From Mycteria americana (taxonomy: Eukaryota; Chordata; Aves; Ciconiiformes; Ciconiidae): a stretch of DNA of 64,000 nt. The position numbers were made by a program, and so were the translations under genes. The stretch is taken from contig NC_134366.1 of NCBI RefSeq assembly GCF_035582795.1, positions 8,290,828 to 8,354,827 on the forward strand. The letters are read 5' to 3'. A model generated the notes under the pieces. It was not told the DNA's origin. It did no database searches and saw only the letters and a list, made by a program, of their open reading frames with translations. Shown piece by piece: positions 49,605-63,375 of the stretch. Numbering within the stretch: position 1 is the stretch's first letter; each line of letters begins with the position of its first letter.

Positions 49605-52343
49605 CAGCAGAGAAATGGGCAAGTGAAAGTGCATCACGTGTAACGTCTGGGAACAGCGCGGAGACAGCCAGGCAGCCGTTGCAGGGGTTTGGCACCTTGC
49701 GCGGGAATGAGCACATGCAGGTAGAATGTTATTCCGCTGCTCCTGCTGAGTGCTCGGCAGTTCGCTCTCTGCCGAATCCTAAAGTCGAGCAAAAAGCAGC
49801 TGGTTAAGGTGGAATTTGAAAATCAGTCATAAGATAAACAGGTTGCAACATTAAGCACTCTCCAAGGGAAAAGCAGTGTGCAGCATATGTTCTTACTTTG
49901 GAAGATATTTAAAAAAAAAAACTTTAATGGACTCTTTACTGGCTTATGCTAGTGGAGCTGTTAATTAATTAAATAACTATATGTGAATGGCATCCATTGG
50001 GAAAGAGCCTCACAGCTTCCAGATGCCAGTTATTGGCCCCATTACGGGCCTAAAACTATTACAGTAAATCATTACATGCTGCAAGATGAACTGGCACACT
50101 ATTGCTGTGAGGAAGGATGGAGCTATTCTCACTTGTGCCATTTTGTGCCAGTTTTTATCTAGTGAGATTAATTAGTACTTTTAGAAGTGCAAGTCAGAGC
50201 TATAAAATATTAAAGGATATTCCATCAATGGAGTGGAGACATGCTTAAGCAGGGCTTTTAAAACTTTTGGATGTTGACGGATAGATAGGAGTTGGAAGAG
50301 ATAATGAGCAACATCTGATTTTGATTTTTTCTTTAAAAAAGTCAGATTTATAGCTAGCGGGACTGCGTGAAGTCTCCTTTGTGTGCTGTGGGAATACTCA
50401 GAGGAGGACATTAAAGTTTATCACTGAAGTTCAGGTGCCAGGTAAGCAAACAGTTTCTCAGGCCAAACCCCATCATTTAAGGCAGTTATTCCAAATACAA
50501 AATCAACCAGAAAGTATTAAATAACCTTTTAGCCTGGATCCCCCGCCGGGAGGGAACATTTCCTGACATTGGATGGCAGCCTAGAATCTATGATCTGGCT
50601 TAGAAATGGCTTTTTTTTTTTTCTTTTTTAATTAATAAGCTATAAATTTTCACCCCAAATGACCACTATGGACCTTTCTGTCTTTTTAGGCTGTGAGAGA
50701 GAAAACCACTGAGTCACCTACATCTTCCCTTGCCCAGACAGACCGTCCTTTGAAAATCTTCTTGCCTGCTTGGTCTGTTTTGAGCCCAAAAGCTGAGTAC
50801 TGGAGAGGCACTCCAGGGACTGTTTATACAGTTTACCCAAGAATTAGTTCTTAGAGACATTAATTCATGGGTAGACACTTCCTCTGAGAAATTATTCCAC
50901 AGCTGAAAGTCCTCCCACAGCTGGACGAGGCAGGCTGAGCACACGGGCCTGGAGATTTTGCAGTCCATCAGCCAGAGCTTGGGAGGAGCAGTGCCAAGGG
51001 GACCTCTGCCGCCGTCCTCTCGCAGACTCTCTCGCCCAAGCGCAGTAGTTCAAGCGGGGCCAAGGGGGCTACTGGGAGCCACAGCCATGCCTTTGCTGAT
51101 GCTGATAACCAGCGATAGCCCTCCCACGCAGCCCCGCTGGGGCAGACTGAGAGATGCCATCGCTGATAGACCTCCGCTGCTTACCGCAACAACCTGTTTG
51201 CCCAGAAGGACAGAAGAGATCTCCCACGGCTCAGTGGGAAAGTGTCCCGGGCTGCTCCAGCACGAAGAGCCTCTGCATACGCCCCCAGGACACGTACCAG
51301 GGGGTGGCAGAGGGGCTGCAAGTGAAATGCAGCTCTGCTGCTTGGCCACTCGGATCCAGGTCAGGCCAATTGCTTGGAGGACAACATCCCTTTCCTACAC
51401 CGTGGTGTACAGGACACAGCGTAGACCACGTGTCCAATAACTCTTCACCATGGGTAGAAAAATTAGATCTTTATTGGTTGTGAGGAGTCACAAGAGAACT
51501 GATATCTCAGGAAAACCAACCTCACCTCACTGCTTTTCTAAAGCGAAGGTAAGGCTACAGGCAGAAACCGCATTCACACGAATGCTACTGGGAAGTGTGA
51601 CTTACTGTATGAGAAATGCATGAGTAAGAGTTTGCTGACTAGCCCCTAGTTAAAGGAAATAAATTGATTTATTAAACGAGCATGACAAATTGAGGCACCG
51701 GTCTTGCAAGTTGGGCTGTGTGGGCAGATCTCTGTGTCCACGTGGCTCTGGTAGGGCCCAATAAGGCTGAGAACTGAGTGTTGTAGTTGCCAAACCAGCA
51801 ATATAGCTGGCTCAATAGCAAAAGTTTGGAAAGTTTGTGTTTATATTTTTTCTGACACGCCTGAGATTTGGGTGGGGGCCATGGGAGCCACAGCACCTAA
51901 GCTGAAGCACAAGGGCAGACAGCTGCTTTGTCAGCAAGGCAGCCTTCCCCAGCGTGTGTGCTGGTAAGAAAGCACTGCCTTTTCTGTTTTTAAACGAAAA
52001 CAAATTGCTTTTAGGACCTTGGATCTGACAAGGGGAGTGTCACTGTGTGTCCAACACAAACAAAAAAATGAGCTGAGCCAAGAGCAGCCCAGTGCTTGTC
52101 TCCCATTCCCTGGCTGTAACCACAAGAGACTCCTCTTGGCTTGTGTGAGAGTGGGAGGGAATGCAATCACTGAGCAAAAAATGTTGTTTCTACTTGATAG
52201 TTTAACATTATTTAGGCAGCAGTTATGCTGTTCTACTGAGCATACTTTCCTACTCCATGGAGTCTTAAACTGGCCCATCTTCTGCAGCAGAGAAAATGAA
52301 ACTGAGATAGGAAAAATGCAGCTACTTTTTTTCTGTGACACAG

Positions 52344-52366
52344 ATTATTATTATTATTATTATTTT
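52344..52366. repeat. (ATT)n microsatellite
   Basis: Seven consecutive ATT triplets, then TT. Confidence 0.9.
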
Positions 52367-52948
52367 GTTTGGTTGTTTTTTTCTGAGTGGAACATTTATA
52401 CAAAAAGACTAGTGTGATGTTAAACCATCAACATGATGACGGGAAAGGACTACAAGTGACCGGGGCATGAATAGTAGAGAGGAAGAGAAGCAAGATGATA
52501 AGCTATTTCGATCATGGATTTTGATCCAGAAGAAGGTGGAAGTGAGTGCAAGTCATCACAGTCTGGTAACGGGACACTGGCTTCTGTGCGGTGAGCCTGT
52601 GGGTACCACTACAGGCCTCTGAATTGCGATGTGAGATGACAGCGACTGTCAGCACGGCCCGCCTTCCTTCTCCAGTCATCATCAACTGGCTCTGTGTGTC
52701 CATGCGCTTTTCTAGCCCCTGCAGTAATTGTTTCACACCCCATGTTCAGAGTATTTTGGGAAAGAAGTAGGAAAAAGGAAGCCAGCCATATATGATGATT
52801 GTACAGTCAATGGTGGATTTCGACCTTCCAGTTGGAGGAATAATGGACTACTGTTAGAAATCTGGTTCACTTATGTATATTCTGGCAGACACAGCTGGAG
52901 AAAAGCTTTAGGTATAGATGCAAAGTCCAGTCTGACTTTGTCAAGATG

Positions 52949-53029
52949 TACGCACACCCTTAACTTTAAAGATAAAAATTTTCCCATTGACTTCCCTGGA
53001 ACTATTCATGCATTAAACATATGCATGAG
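52949..53029. mobile_element. Palindromic MITE-like sauropsid repeat
   Basis: GTACGCACACCCTTAACTTT, TTCCCATTGACTTCCCTGGA and ACTATTCATGCATTAAACAT, then ATGCATGAG, correspond to the 'acgcacgtgcttaacttt...cccattgacttcaatggga...tattcatgtgcttaaa' palindromic repeat of archosaurs and turtles. The two halves are imperfect inverted copies, as expected of an old foldback DNA element. Confidence 0.55.
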
Positions 53030-56000
53030 CCTTTCTAGAAATAGGGAATATAAATGAGACTACCAAAATAGTTAACCAGAAATACTTTCTGCACAATGAA
53101 ATAGGAAAATTTACAAGGGGTGTGCACATAGGAGCTCTTAAGAATAGATAAAATCTAGGCCACATTGTTAAAGGACAAGGCATTGTTGGTTATGTACGAG
53201 AGGGTGTTTCCAGCTACCCATAGTGCAGACTAGAGTGCAGTCTGCATTCGTTACGTTAATTAAGCAATTCACTGGAATTTAGCATGTGGTGGATTGGCAG
53301 GAGGCAACTTTAACTTGGGTTGTGCAGCTGAGATCCTTTCATTGTGTTGACGACCCTGAGTTATGCCAATAGAGCAGCACGCTCGGTAATGCATTTCTGT
53401 TGGCGGCTTCTGTGCAAAGTCAAACTTAACCAATGCCATTAGGGCCTGACAAAGAGAACTGATAAAAATGAACAAGATCTACATTACTTAAGCAGTCTGT
53501 TGTGGGCAAGATATGCAGAGTCCGATGATAAGTAACGAATTATCATTCAAGGAGTAGGTTCTCTGGACTAGTAAGACTTCTTCTATTAGTTATTAGCCTC
53601 TAATTTTATTTTTTTATATATTCACATGGGAAATATTTCCATTTTTATTGTCTGTATCTGCTTCTTCACATTGCTTTAGGTCTTCTTGAGAGGTTTATTG
53701 TTTAGCTTAAGCTGTAGTTACTAGCATTTAAATCTATAGGTTGTTCTGGAGTTACCATGGCCTATGTTTGTGAATGTTAGCTACACAAAATTCCAGCAAA
53801 CGAGCAATATTGTGACTTGAGCTAGTGGTTGGAGATGAACATGAACCCAGCCTACAGCACTACCGAATCAATTTTGTGGCTGAAGGCCACTAGTTTTTTC
53901 AAAGTTGCACTATACTCAAGCCTTTTAGACTTGTGTTTGCTAAATCATCTTAAAACAGACCTTTGCTGTTTTGTGGCAGAAGTTTTGGCAAGCTGCATTC
54001 TCAACTACCATCTTCTACGTTTCCTTTCATGCATTAAAAATGGATACTTGAACAAGGCCATCAGCTGTAGGTCTACAAAAAGGCAACTCCTTATTCAGGA
54101 GTACTTAAGGCTTTTATACAATTGCATAGGATTGGAAGGGCAGTTGATTCTTTGTATCAAGACTACACGCTGACCTCTCTTTTGTTCTGTATTCAAAACC
54201 GAATGTCACCCTACCCGGGATTATCAGGATCTGCTTTTGAGTATCAAAACCAATGAACTAGTGAGAAGAAGAGCTGTGGGGAAACAAGACAAGTCCAAAA
54301 GGAGGTGAGGCTCCAGTCTCTACTCCAGTCTCTACTTGTATTTATTCTGGTTTACAAAAGGCTTCTTTTGGCATGGGGAGATGCAGTGCTCTGAGCTTTG
54401 GCATGCCGTTGCAGACAGGGAGGAAATCTGGGACAGGAGACCACACTGTAAGAAAATGGACCTTGCATTCAGTTTTCATGAAACATGCTGGAGCTAAAGG
54501 GTTTCTCCATTCCCTTTGAATGTTGTTTCGTGTCGTGATGGCTTTGCAAGATGAAATGCCTTCTGTCCTATCTGTGCGTTGCTCTCATTCACAAGAATCC
54601 TAGAGGCAGCTAAATGTATGTTTCAGTGTGGGGATGAATTAACATTTTAGTTTTAGTACATCCTATCCCATAATTATACTGAATGGTTTTTGGAAAGAGA
54701 GTCTGAAAACCTACCTGGTTCCCAAGAATAATGGTTTTGGCTTCAAATAAATGGCAGGACAACAGTGACACTGAAACGCTCCAGAGCAGAGATGAGGCAG
54801 TCACCAATTCTAAATACTGGGAACTCAGCACATTTTGAACTTTTACACTGGTGTTTGGTGATTTCTTATCCTAATAGCAAGCACTTTCATTTGTGTTACC
54901 TTTATTTTCCTAGAAGCTAGACCTTGTTCCTGGAGAAAACAGGTTGTAGGATCAAAAGATCTAGAAAATCAGCCTTGTTGTTCTGTGTCTGCATGTTTCC
55001 ATCTTCAGGCTCTAACTCAGCCGTGCTCTGTATGTAAAAGTGCAAATTCAGAAGGAATAGTTCAAAGTTTTACTCTTGGCTTTCAGACGCTGCAGAATTC
55101 TGTTCTCTATATCCAGTGCATTCATTTAAATACCTCTCTGTCTGTAGCTCCGCCTGCACTGTCTTCTAGTACTCCCTCCTACTTCTCCCATTGCCCATGG
55201 TATCTTTGATCAATCCACGAGTGCCACAACACCGTGGTGTAATGCGCAGTCCAAACTGGAGTATGGCTTCGATCCAGAAAATAAACCCAGAGACTGTGCC
55301 CCTTCCTTGCCTTTCACCTCTCATCTCCTGTGGGTAGGATACCACACACACTACATGACTTACCAGAAAAGGAAGTATTGGGAAATTTTGTTTCCTGGAA
55401 GAGATATTAGTAGTGGCAATAAAACCCAAAGAAACACAAAAAGAAAAGCCTGTTTTGAATCTCGACACTCTGTTATGTTGCTCTGACTCGTTAACATTCA
55501 GTTATGGCCAGTACTGCTAGGGTAGCGTAAAATGTCACCGAAACTGGTATATACAACCTCTATCCTTCACTCAGAGCAGCAAAACCACTTGAGTTTACAA
55601 AACAAAAGTGACTTCAACACAAAACACGGGCACGTGATCCCACCAGAGCAGAGCCATGTGTAGAGCTAAGGAATTTGATCAATACGAGAGAAAGGGGTTG
55701 ACTTGGTGGTTTCCGTACTCTGGGACAGTGGTTAGGAGTCCCTGCCACCACATTTGAGCATTGTGCCCCAGAGAGGAGACGAGCCTGCTCTCCCCGTCCC
55801 AGGAGGAACGTCCCTCCAGGAACCCTGCTGGACCTCCCAGCAGACTCCTCCGGGTGAAACATTCCTTTGGGCTGTGATGCTGGTCACTGAGTTGAGTATA
55901 CTGATGTCAGTGTGAGTTGATCTGCAACCAGCGAAGACCTGAGAACTGTCAGAAATTCCTGTTTCCACCGCTGAGAAAGGCTGATTTGCTACTGTGGTGA

Positions 56001-57878
56001 ACAGGGTGAAAATGGGACGCATTAGGATTTACCTTCTGAGTCCAGGGGGGTCCCACTTACTCTCTTGCTGTGGTGGGAGATGAAACCTTTGCTGAGCATT
56101 TAGCAGCCAGCGGTGCCTTTGGGAGGCCGAGCAGCAGATCGTGGGCACTCCCTGCCAGGCTCCACGCAGCTGAACCCTGCCTGCCTCCAGCTGGCACCGA
56201 CTGCTCTTTCATTTAACCACACCTGCGGGAGCAAAGGAGAAAGTTCAGCCAGTTGTTGGGATGCTTATGGCATCCCACAGGACACTTCCACAAAACAGTA
56301 ACTGTGCTAGAAATACTTTTGTGCATCTGCTCTGAGGGACAGGGATGTTTAAGTTTTAATCTTTAGCCAAGGACTTCAGGCTTAATATGCTCAGAGCGCT
56401 CGTGCAGGCCATATCAATCAATGGGAAGGGTTGCGTAGCGTCAACCTGCAAGGTTTGTCATGAACAGGATTGCAGAATAATCATATTTTGAATGCCTCCG
56501 ATTTTAAAGACATTGGGCCCCTTCCTGTAACTGCATGGGCTATTCAAATACCTGGCTCTACTGACTTCCGTAGCTTCACTGCCTACACAGCTGGTCTATA
56601 TCATTTGCTTAGGTTATTCATAAATGTTAGTAATAGTGTCGTTTACTTCTGACGGGTGAAAATACAAGCATCTGTATAATTCACAGAATGTGACTTTATT
56701 GTCAGAAAAGTGCCACTGATACATATGGTAATCAAAGTGCAAATAGTGGCAGCAGTCTCACTGCAGAATCACAAAGTTAAGGCATTAAAATAAAGGATGA
56801 GGGAAAGTTCAGGCATGACCTTGTAAGCAAAAGCTCCCCACCGTGGGGCAAGACTGCTCAGCAGCCGTGGGGACAGGGTGGCCTCCCACCAGCCTCCTGC
56901 TTGCCAGAAGGGGTTAAGCTGTGTCCCATCTCCAGCTGGAAGGAGCTGTGACAGGAGCTTCGAGTGGCAATCTGCTGTTCCCACCAGGACAAGCTCAGAA
57001 GAGTTCAGAGGAGCAGAACAGCAGTTCTGGTGGTACGTCCTTTCCAGCCAGGTCTTCCTCTTCATGGTGGCCACTGGCTGCTCCTGCAAACTCCTGACCA
57101 CTTCAGAGTCTGTTTGCTGTTTCCAGCTAAGCCATTCCTCACCGCTGTGGGCATTTTTCTACAGGCTCTTGAGTGAAACGGAGCCCTTTGCCTGCCAGCT
57201 TTTGATGACCATACAGCTTTCCTATGCTTTAGTAAAGCCTCGAGGAGTTCCCCAAACAGCCTCCCCTCTTCTCTGCCCCTTCCCCTCGCACTTCCCTACT
57301 CAACCTGGGCAGTAGTTACCACCCGGTTTCTGCATGGTTTTGCTGGGCAAGCTGATAGCCTTGTTGGATGAGAAATTCATAAGCTCTTATTCATCATTCA
57401 GCTTCATCACAGACAATTTTTATATAATACACTTCACATTTTTATACCCCAAAGCCTCTTCCTGCTTGTGGCGTGGCTCTACCTTGGAAACTCTTTCCCA
57501 GCTGCCCTTCCATGCATTTTGAACCTCAAGTAGAAGAAACCTCCATCATTTCAGGGGTGGTATTAGGTGCCTGAGACCAGCTGGGTTGTTCCTCCACTGT
57601 ATCGCGTTTCACGTCAGTGAGGCAGTATGTGATCAGCCTTCAGATTAACTGTGTACGGAACCTGTGAGGTCCACTTAGGAAATGTCATCACACTGCACCG
57701 CTACAGCCAATACATTCATCGGAGGACACGTCCCTGTCCGTGAATGAAAATAGAAAAGGCATGCTGCTTTTTGAGGAAGGCTGAGGGGAACCAGCAAGTG
57801 ACATACTGCTGGTATTCACTAGACTAATACCTACTGATGTTGTGCGGCTGGAACGGCACAACTGTTTTGGCCGATGTG

Positions 57879-57950
57879 ATAGAATCATACAGTATCTCCA
57901 GTTGGAAGCAACCCATAAGGATCATCAAGTCCAGCTGCCACCATGCAAAG
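57879..57950 (-). mobile_element. CR1 LINE 3' fragment, antisense
   Basis: ATAGAATCATACAGTATCTC, CAGTTGGAAGCAACCCATAA, GGATCATCAAGTCCAGCTGC is the reverse complement of the CR1 3' terminus including part of its ATTCTAT tail. Confidence 0.85.
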
Positions 57951-60900
57951 CAGTGAGAACATTCTCCTGGCCTTACAATGTTGGGGACACACTAGAGTAA
58001 TTTCTGTACCTAAAAATCCCACTTTATATTCCCTGGGAAGATGGTAATTTTTTTGATGCTGCTAATGCCATTTTATAGCAAGCTGTGGGTCTCTCTGGGA
58101 CTAATCTTATTTGTGCCTTGTGAATCATGGTGTGCCATGTGGTGCCGTGTTTACTTACCGCTGCAATTGTTCTTTAACAGATTAGAACAACTCTGCTATT
58201 ATTTTGCAAGTCAAACACAGCTTCAGAGTTTTTAAAACTGCCTGAGATTTTACTGAGCAGAAATGAACCTGCTTTGACAAGATCTCCACTAACATACACT
58301 GATTTTCTAAACCCATTCATTGCATGGTCCAAATATGGCACAGATTTGTTACACAACTATGGGATAATACTTCAAGTTGGATTCTTCGTTGAACCTGGTG
58401 AACACACAGCACAGGAGATTGGGGGTCAGCTGGTGGCTCAGAGACGGTACTACTGAAGTGCTGACTGAGTCCACAGGATGGGTTTGCAGTAGGCGGTCTG
58501 GCCACTCAAAGGCTGTGGGCTTGCTATTGCATTTGCACTGACCACTGGCATAATATTGGATATGCAGAAGACTGTTCAAGTTGAAAAGCATGGCTCAAAC
58601 CTGCCCTAGATGACAATGCCCAGCACCATCTACCAATGCACACAGTATCACTACGTCCAGTAAAGGCAAATGCAATGATGTTTACTGATCTCTGCAGTGC
58701 TGCTGTTCATATTACAGAGGAGGAGGCTGGGAGTCCATGGAGATGTTGGGCTGGAGACAGAACCATCAGTGATGGAGTTTGAGCAGAGCTTTTGAGATGC
58801 ACTTCAGAGACCACCATAGCATGGTCTTCTCTCTCAGCAGTATGCTAAAGTGTGAGAATATGCATATATCCTAAGTCAAAAATCCTATCCACCTCTTCAT
58901 AATATGGACACTTGGTAAGGGTGATGTAGAGTCTGTCCCTTGATCTTCGCCAAGCCACCTTCGAGACCTTGACATTTACCTGCCACTGCCGGGAACCTCA
59001 CGGCCTTGCTTGGCCTCTTTTTGTAGCAATGGCCTAAAAATCTTGTCGTCCTTATACTCGGAAAGCAAGATCTCTTCTCCTTCATCTCTCCCACAGGGCT
59101 AGGAGGTCTTTAGCACAGGCCCAGCTAGATGTATGAGAAAGAAGCCTGGCAAATGGTTTAAATTAAAAACTACAGTGGCTGTGCCAACTCCCGCAGTATG
59201 AGAGTGCCAAGATCCAGAACATGGCTGTTCACCAGCATTTGGCAAGGCAGTGACATCTTGTCACTGCTATCCTTGAGCACTGAGGCCCACACAGGTACAC
59301 CGACCAGTTGGTTGGGGCAGGATGCAAAGCAGTGTGGGAAAGCAAGAGGGAAGACTGCCAGACTTTTCCCAAGGAAAGTCACAGCCACATTTCTTCAAAA
59401 TCATCTACTCCAATGTGACATTACTCCTGGTTGCAAACAGAATGGAGTCTCCAAAGCTATTTACCAGTTACACATGGCTTCAATCTTTCATATTCGGGTA
59501 TCCCAGTCTGTGCTGGTAATAAAGAGTGTATACATAAACTCTCAGCAAAGGAGAAAACTATCCACTTCCAGTAAAGCATTGGTCCTGACACAGAAAGCTG
59601 TGAGAGTGCTTTTGGAGCTAAGTGCTGACTGTTGGGAAGGCGCCTAGAGCTGGAGGAAAAAAAAAACCCAAAACAAAACATAAAAAAAGGATTCTGTTTT
59701 TACATTTAATTCCTCTTGGGTCCAGAGGAGCAGGGTTTTATATCTTCATTATAAATAAGCTATACAGCATCTACATAGTGGAATGCATCACCAGTTTCAT
59801 CCCTTGGTGGGAAGAACCCGCAGGTCAACTATGGCCAACTTTATATTTGAAAGCATTACCATGCTAGACATGTTAACAGTTCAAGAATCCTTTTGTCGTA
59901 CTACACGTTATTCACAGCTCAGTGCCACTCTGCTGTCTTCTTTCAGGCACAGGGATGGCCAGACCTCTAATTTCAGAGACTGCTGCAGGGCATCAGAGCT
60001 TTCTACCCAGATCATGCAGATGCATTGTACTGATGCTCCTTTCCCTGTCTGAAAGTTTTATCCACTGCCAAAAGCTTCCAAGCTCTTCCGGCATTTTCCC
60101 TTCTTTACAAAATGGCAAGTCTTATGCTATTCTGTAGTTGCTGGAAACATTAAAACTGTCTGGAGCTTTTACACAGGTGAGTATTCACTGCAACTTCCTA
60201 CACAAGCTCGGGTTTGGTGGCGTGGCATGGCTTTCTCCTGAGGTGGGTATGAAGTTTGGCATAAGGCTTGCTGATCACGAAATGATGTTGCCCATTGCCC
60301 ACTATGATATTTGCATATCAAAAATACATTGGAATAAAGAGGTTCGAGAGACAATTATTAGAGCAGCCACAGAAAATAACTAAAATGTCAGGTTCCTCTC
60401 CAGGCCATAGTCCAAGCCTTATGTCCAGCAGCCATCAAAACGGTATTGCCTTCTGCCTTTGTCCATTAGTCTCCAGGAAAAATACACCTGCAGGTCTGTT
60501 TCCACATGAGAACCTTTCTCTTCTGGCACTTCCAAACTCTATGGAAAATTAAGTGGCTAGCATCAGTTATGTAAGAAAAAGGAAACTTGAATTTTATGTG
60601 CAAGTAGAAACTTAAACCAAGCAAACTGTTATTTGTATTTTATTTGCTCTATTAAAAAGTCTAGGAATAAAAAAACCTTTTTGCCGAGTATAAAAAAATG
60701 ACATTTTCTTTCCAGATGTCCATAGAAATACCGGTTTATTTAAAAATAAATATAAAACCTGCAAAATACCTTCATTTGGTTTTGCTAAAAAGTTCTCTCA
60801 TTATAAAAAGGATGGGGAAAAAAGGCTGAACTAGTTTCTCTTTATTTCAAGCTTGCTGCTTTAATTCGATGTTGCATAGGAAGCAACAAACAAAAATTGC

Positions 60901-61326
60901 AAGGAATGTAAAAAGTTCCTGTGCCTACAAAAGCCTTAATAATGCAACACTGAGCTGAAGAACAATAACACTGGCATGAAAGGATTTTCCTTTCTAAGAA
61001 ATACTTGGATAAATTAGAGTTTAGGAATACATGCACTCTATCCTCATACTTAATGATATGCGGTGGCACTTACCTTTACAGGGCCGATTTCCAGCGGCAT
61101 AGACCTGCTACCCCAAAACGTGCTTCCTCCCTGGGAGACTGAGCTGCAGCAGCACAGGTCGCTCCAGGTTAGACAGTGAGCTGGAGACTGGGCAGTAGCT
61201 TAGGTCTAGGTGAAAGTGGAGACTTTGGGTTTAATATTATATACTAAATATAATGCTACATTTCATATACTGTTCCTGGCTCATGAGGAGAAACTGCATT
61301 CTCCACTAACTACGATTGCTACATAG

Positions 61327-61354
61327 TTTTAATGGAGAAAATTCTCCATTAAAA
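61327..61354. repeat. Perfect 13-bp inverted repeat with 2-nt spacer
   Basis: TTTTAATGGAGAA (61327-61339) and TTCTCCATTAAAA (61342-61354) are exact reverse complements around AA. No associated element was recognised. Confidence 0.85.
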
Positions 61355-62194
61355 AAGTGGTAAAAACCTTTTTTAATACCCACAGTTAATTAAGGTACAA
61401 ACAAAATTGCTGCTTCCCAGGTTCTTTATGACTGCATCTTTCTTAGACTTGTATCCTAAAGGTTCATTTTTCCAAATGGCGTAATTTTGGCAGAGGATAA
61501 GGTCAGTGCACTCCCAGACTGCATACTGCCTATCCCTCCTGCAACCTTACAGGGCTATGCAGATGCTCAGCATCTCTGAAAGCTAGGCTTGCTATAGATC
61601 TAAAACAAATGTGCAGAGCATGAATATTACAATTACCAGAGAATTAAAAAAATCTGTCTGCATTCAAAGTAAAAATAAAACTGAGAAATTTCAAAATTTC
61701 CTGAGGTGCTCTTTTTGATCAATTAGAACTTTGGCTTTGTTTCAATTTAGGCATTTATTTTATAGTACAATGCAAAATATAAACTACATTGTGAATAATG
61801 TAAAAGCTTTTTTTTCCAGACGGGAATGCCAGAACATTTCCATTGTTTTTTCTCAAACATATTTTTTAGCAAGTATGATTTTATGAAGCAGTTAATCTTC
61901 AGTGGAGCTGTATTCTCTGCTGGAAAAGGGGATTGTGTTTTTTTTTGTAGTAGAAATTATGCAGTCTTGTAATTTTCACATTTAAAAGTCCTGTAGCTCT
62001 ACTTGAATCTTCCCAGGTTTTTACAAAAAAATGCAAGTACGTCCTTTATCATAATTCCCAGTGGAAGTGTGTACTCATGTTAAACCATCTAACTTGGGGC
62101 CAGTCTAGGCTGAATGGTTAAGTTGTATGTTTGTCATGTATTTGGGTACTCATGCAAGTTCTGAAATAAAATAAATATTGGTGTTGATGGAAGA

Positions 62195-62535
62195 GAAAGC
62201 AGAAATGAAATGACAGTCTATAAAATCATCACCTCTGCGGAGATGTTGAAAAGGCACAGTTCACTCATGTCTCACAGTAAAAGAACTGACAGTGTGAAGA
62301 AGTGATCAGATGGCAGGTTTAAAATGAGAGGGGGAAAAAAAAAGGAAGTTTTCCCACAGAAAGAATAATTAAACTGAACTAATTGTGAAAAGACATGGTG
62401 GAACCCAAGAGGGTAAGTTAAAAGTGGATTGGATGAATTCACAGCAGATAGGTCTGATCAACGGCCATCAAACACTGGTCTGACCGCAGGCTCTGGTCAG
62501 GAGCTCCCAAGCCCCATGCTGGGAGAGGCTGTGCC
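62195..62535 (+). mobile_element. Ancient CR1-group LINE 3' fragment
   Basis: The order of phrases follows the 3' UTR of old sauropsid CR1 elements: TGACAGTCTATAAAATCATC, then GGCAGGTTTAAAATGAGAGG, GGAAGTTTTCCCACAGA, a GTGGATTGGATGAATTCACA block, and GGTCTGATCAACGGCCATCA. It is more diverged than the CR1 at 5.65 kb and belongs to an older subfamily. Confidence 0.6.
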
Positions 62536-63319
62536 AGTGAAAACTGATTATTCTCACACTCCTCCCAAAACCTTTGGTACTGGCTGCTGTTAGAGGTAGG
62601 ACACTCATCGTCTTTGGAAAACTCCAGCCAAATCACAGAAATGCCAAATTTTATAAACAACAGTATAGATATACACTCCTAGCTCTATATAAAGAAGTCT
62701 GGGAACGCACGCTGAACTATACACAGCTGGGAATCCAGATACACATTCAGCTTGAAAAAGCTGGCTTCAGAAGTCAAGAAATTAAAAGGTAAGTGTCTCA
62801 CAATAGAGTTTTTTAGGCATCTTCCTCAAAAAGATACTGTGCTAGATACTTCTTCTTAATATGCATTTTTGGTAATAATCTGTTCAATCTAGACTATAAA
62901 ACATGCTGTGCAACATGACTGAACGAATATTGCTGTGAGAAATATTTTCCCCTTGTTTGAGTAATTTAAATTTGTAAGCTAATATAAGTTTTTGTATTAA
63001 ATAATGTACTGTGTGCAATTTTCTTTCTTGTAAAGCACTTTGAAGCTTTCAAAGGGCACTCTAGGTTAATAAATAATATGGTATTCTTTGCCAGAACTGT
63101 AGGGCATTTCCCATAAGTTCTGAATCTTCTTTGCCAGAATTGCAACATGTTGCATGCCAAATCCTGCACACAAATGTTCTACATGTGGCAAATACATATT
63201 AGTAAAGACCAGAGGCATGGCATTCCTGGATTTCTTAGAGAGTGGGGGAAGGGAAAGAAGTGGGCGGGAATAATAAGGCAGGGCAGAGAAAAAAAAAATT
63301 ATGTCTGTTCATACATCTT

Positions 63320-63375
63320 AAAAAAAAAAAAAAACAAACAACAAAAAACCAACCCCCCACACCCAAACCAACCCA
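63320..63375. repeat. A-rich and AC-rich low-complexity tract
   Basis: An A15 run (63320-63334) is followed by CAAACAACAAAAAACCAACC and CCCCCACACCC-type sequence. Confidence 0.75.

Noticed and set aside
49561..49620. Pyrimidine tract plus CAG resembling a 3' splice acceptor
   Set aside because: It is a T homopolymer followed by CAG by chance. The sequence after it has no convincing exon or matching donor.
50958..51440. 160-codon plus-strand frame
   Set aside because: No similarity to a known family that I can see, overlapping frames on both strands, and no start context or exon structure.
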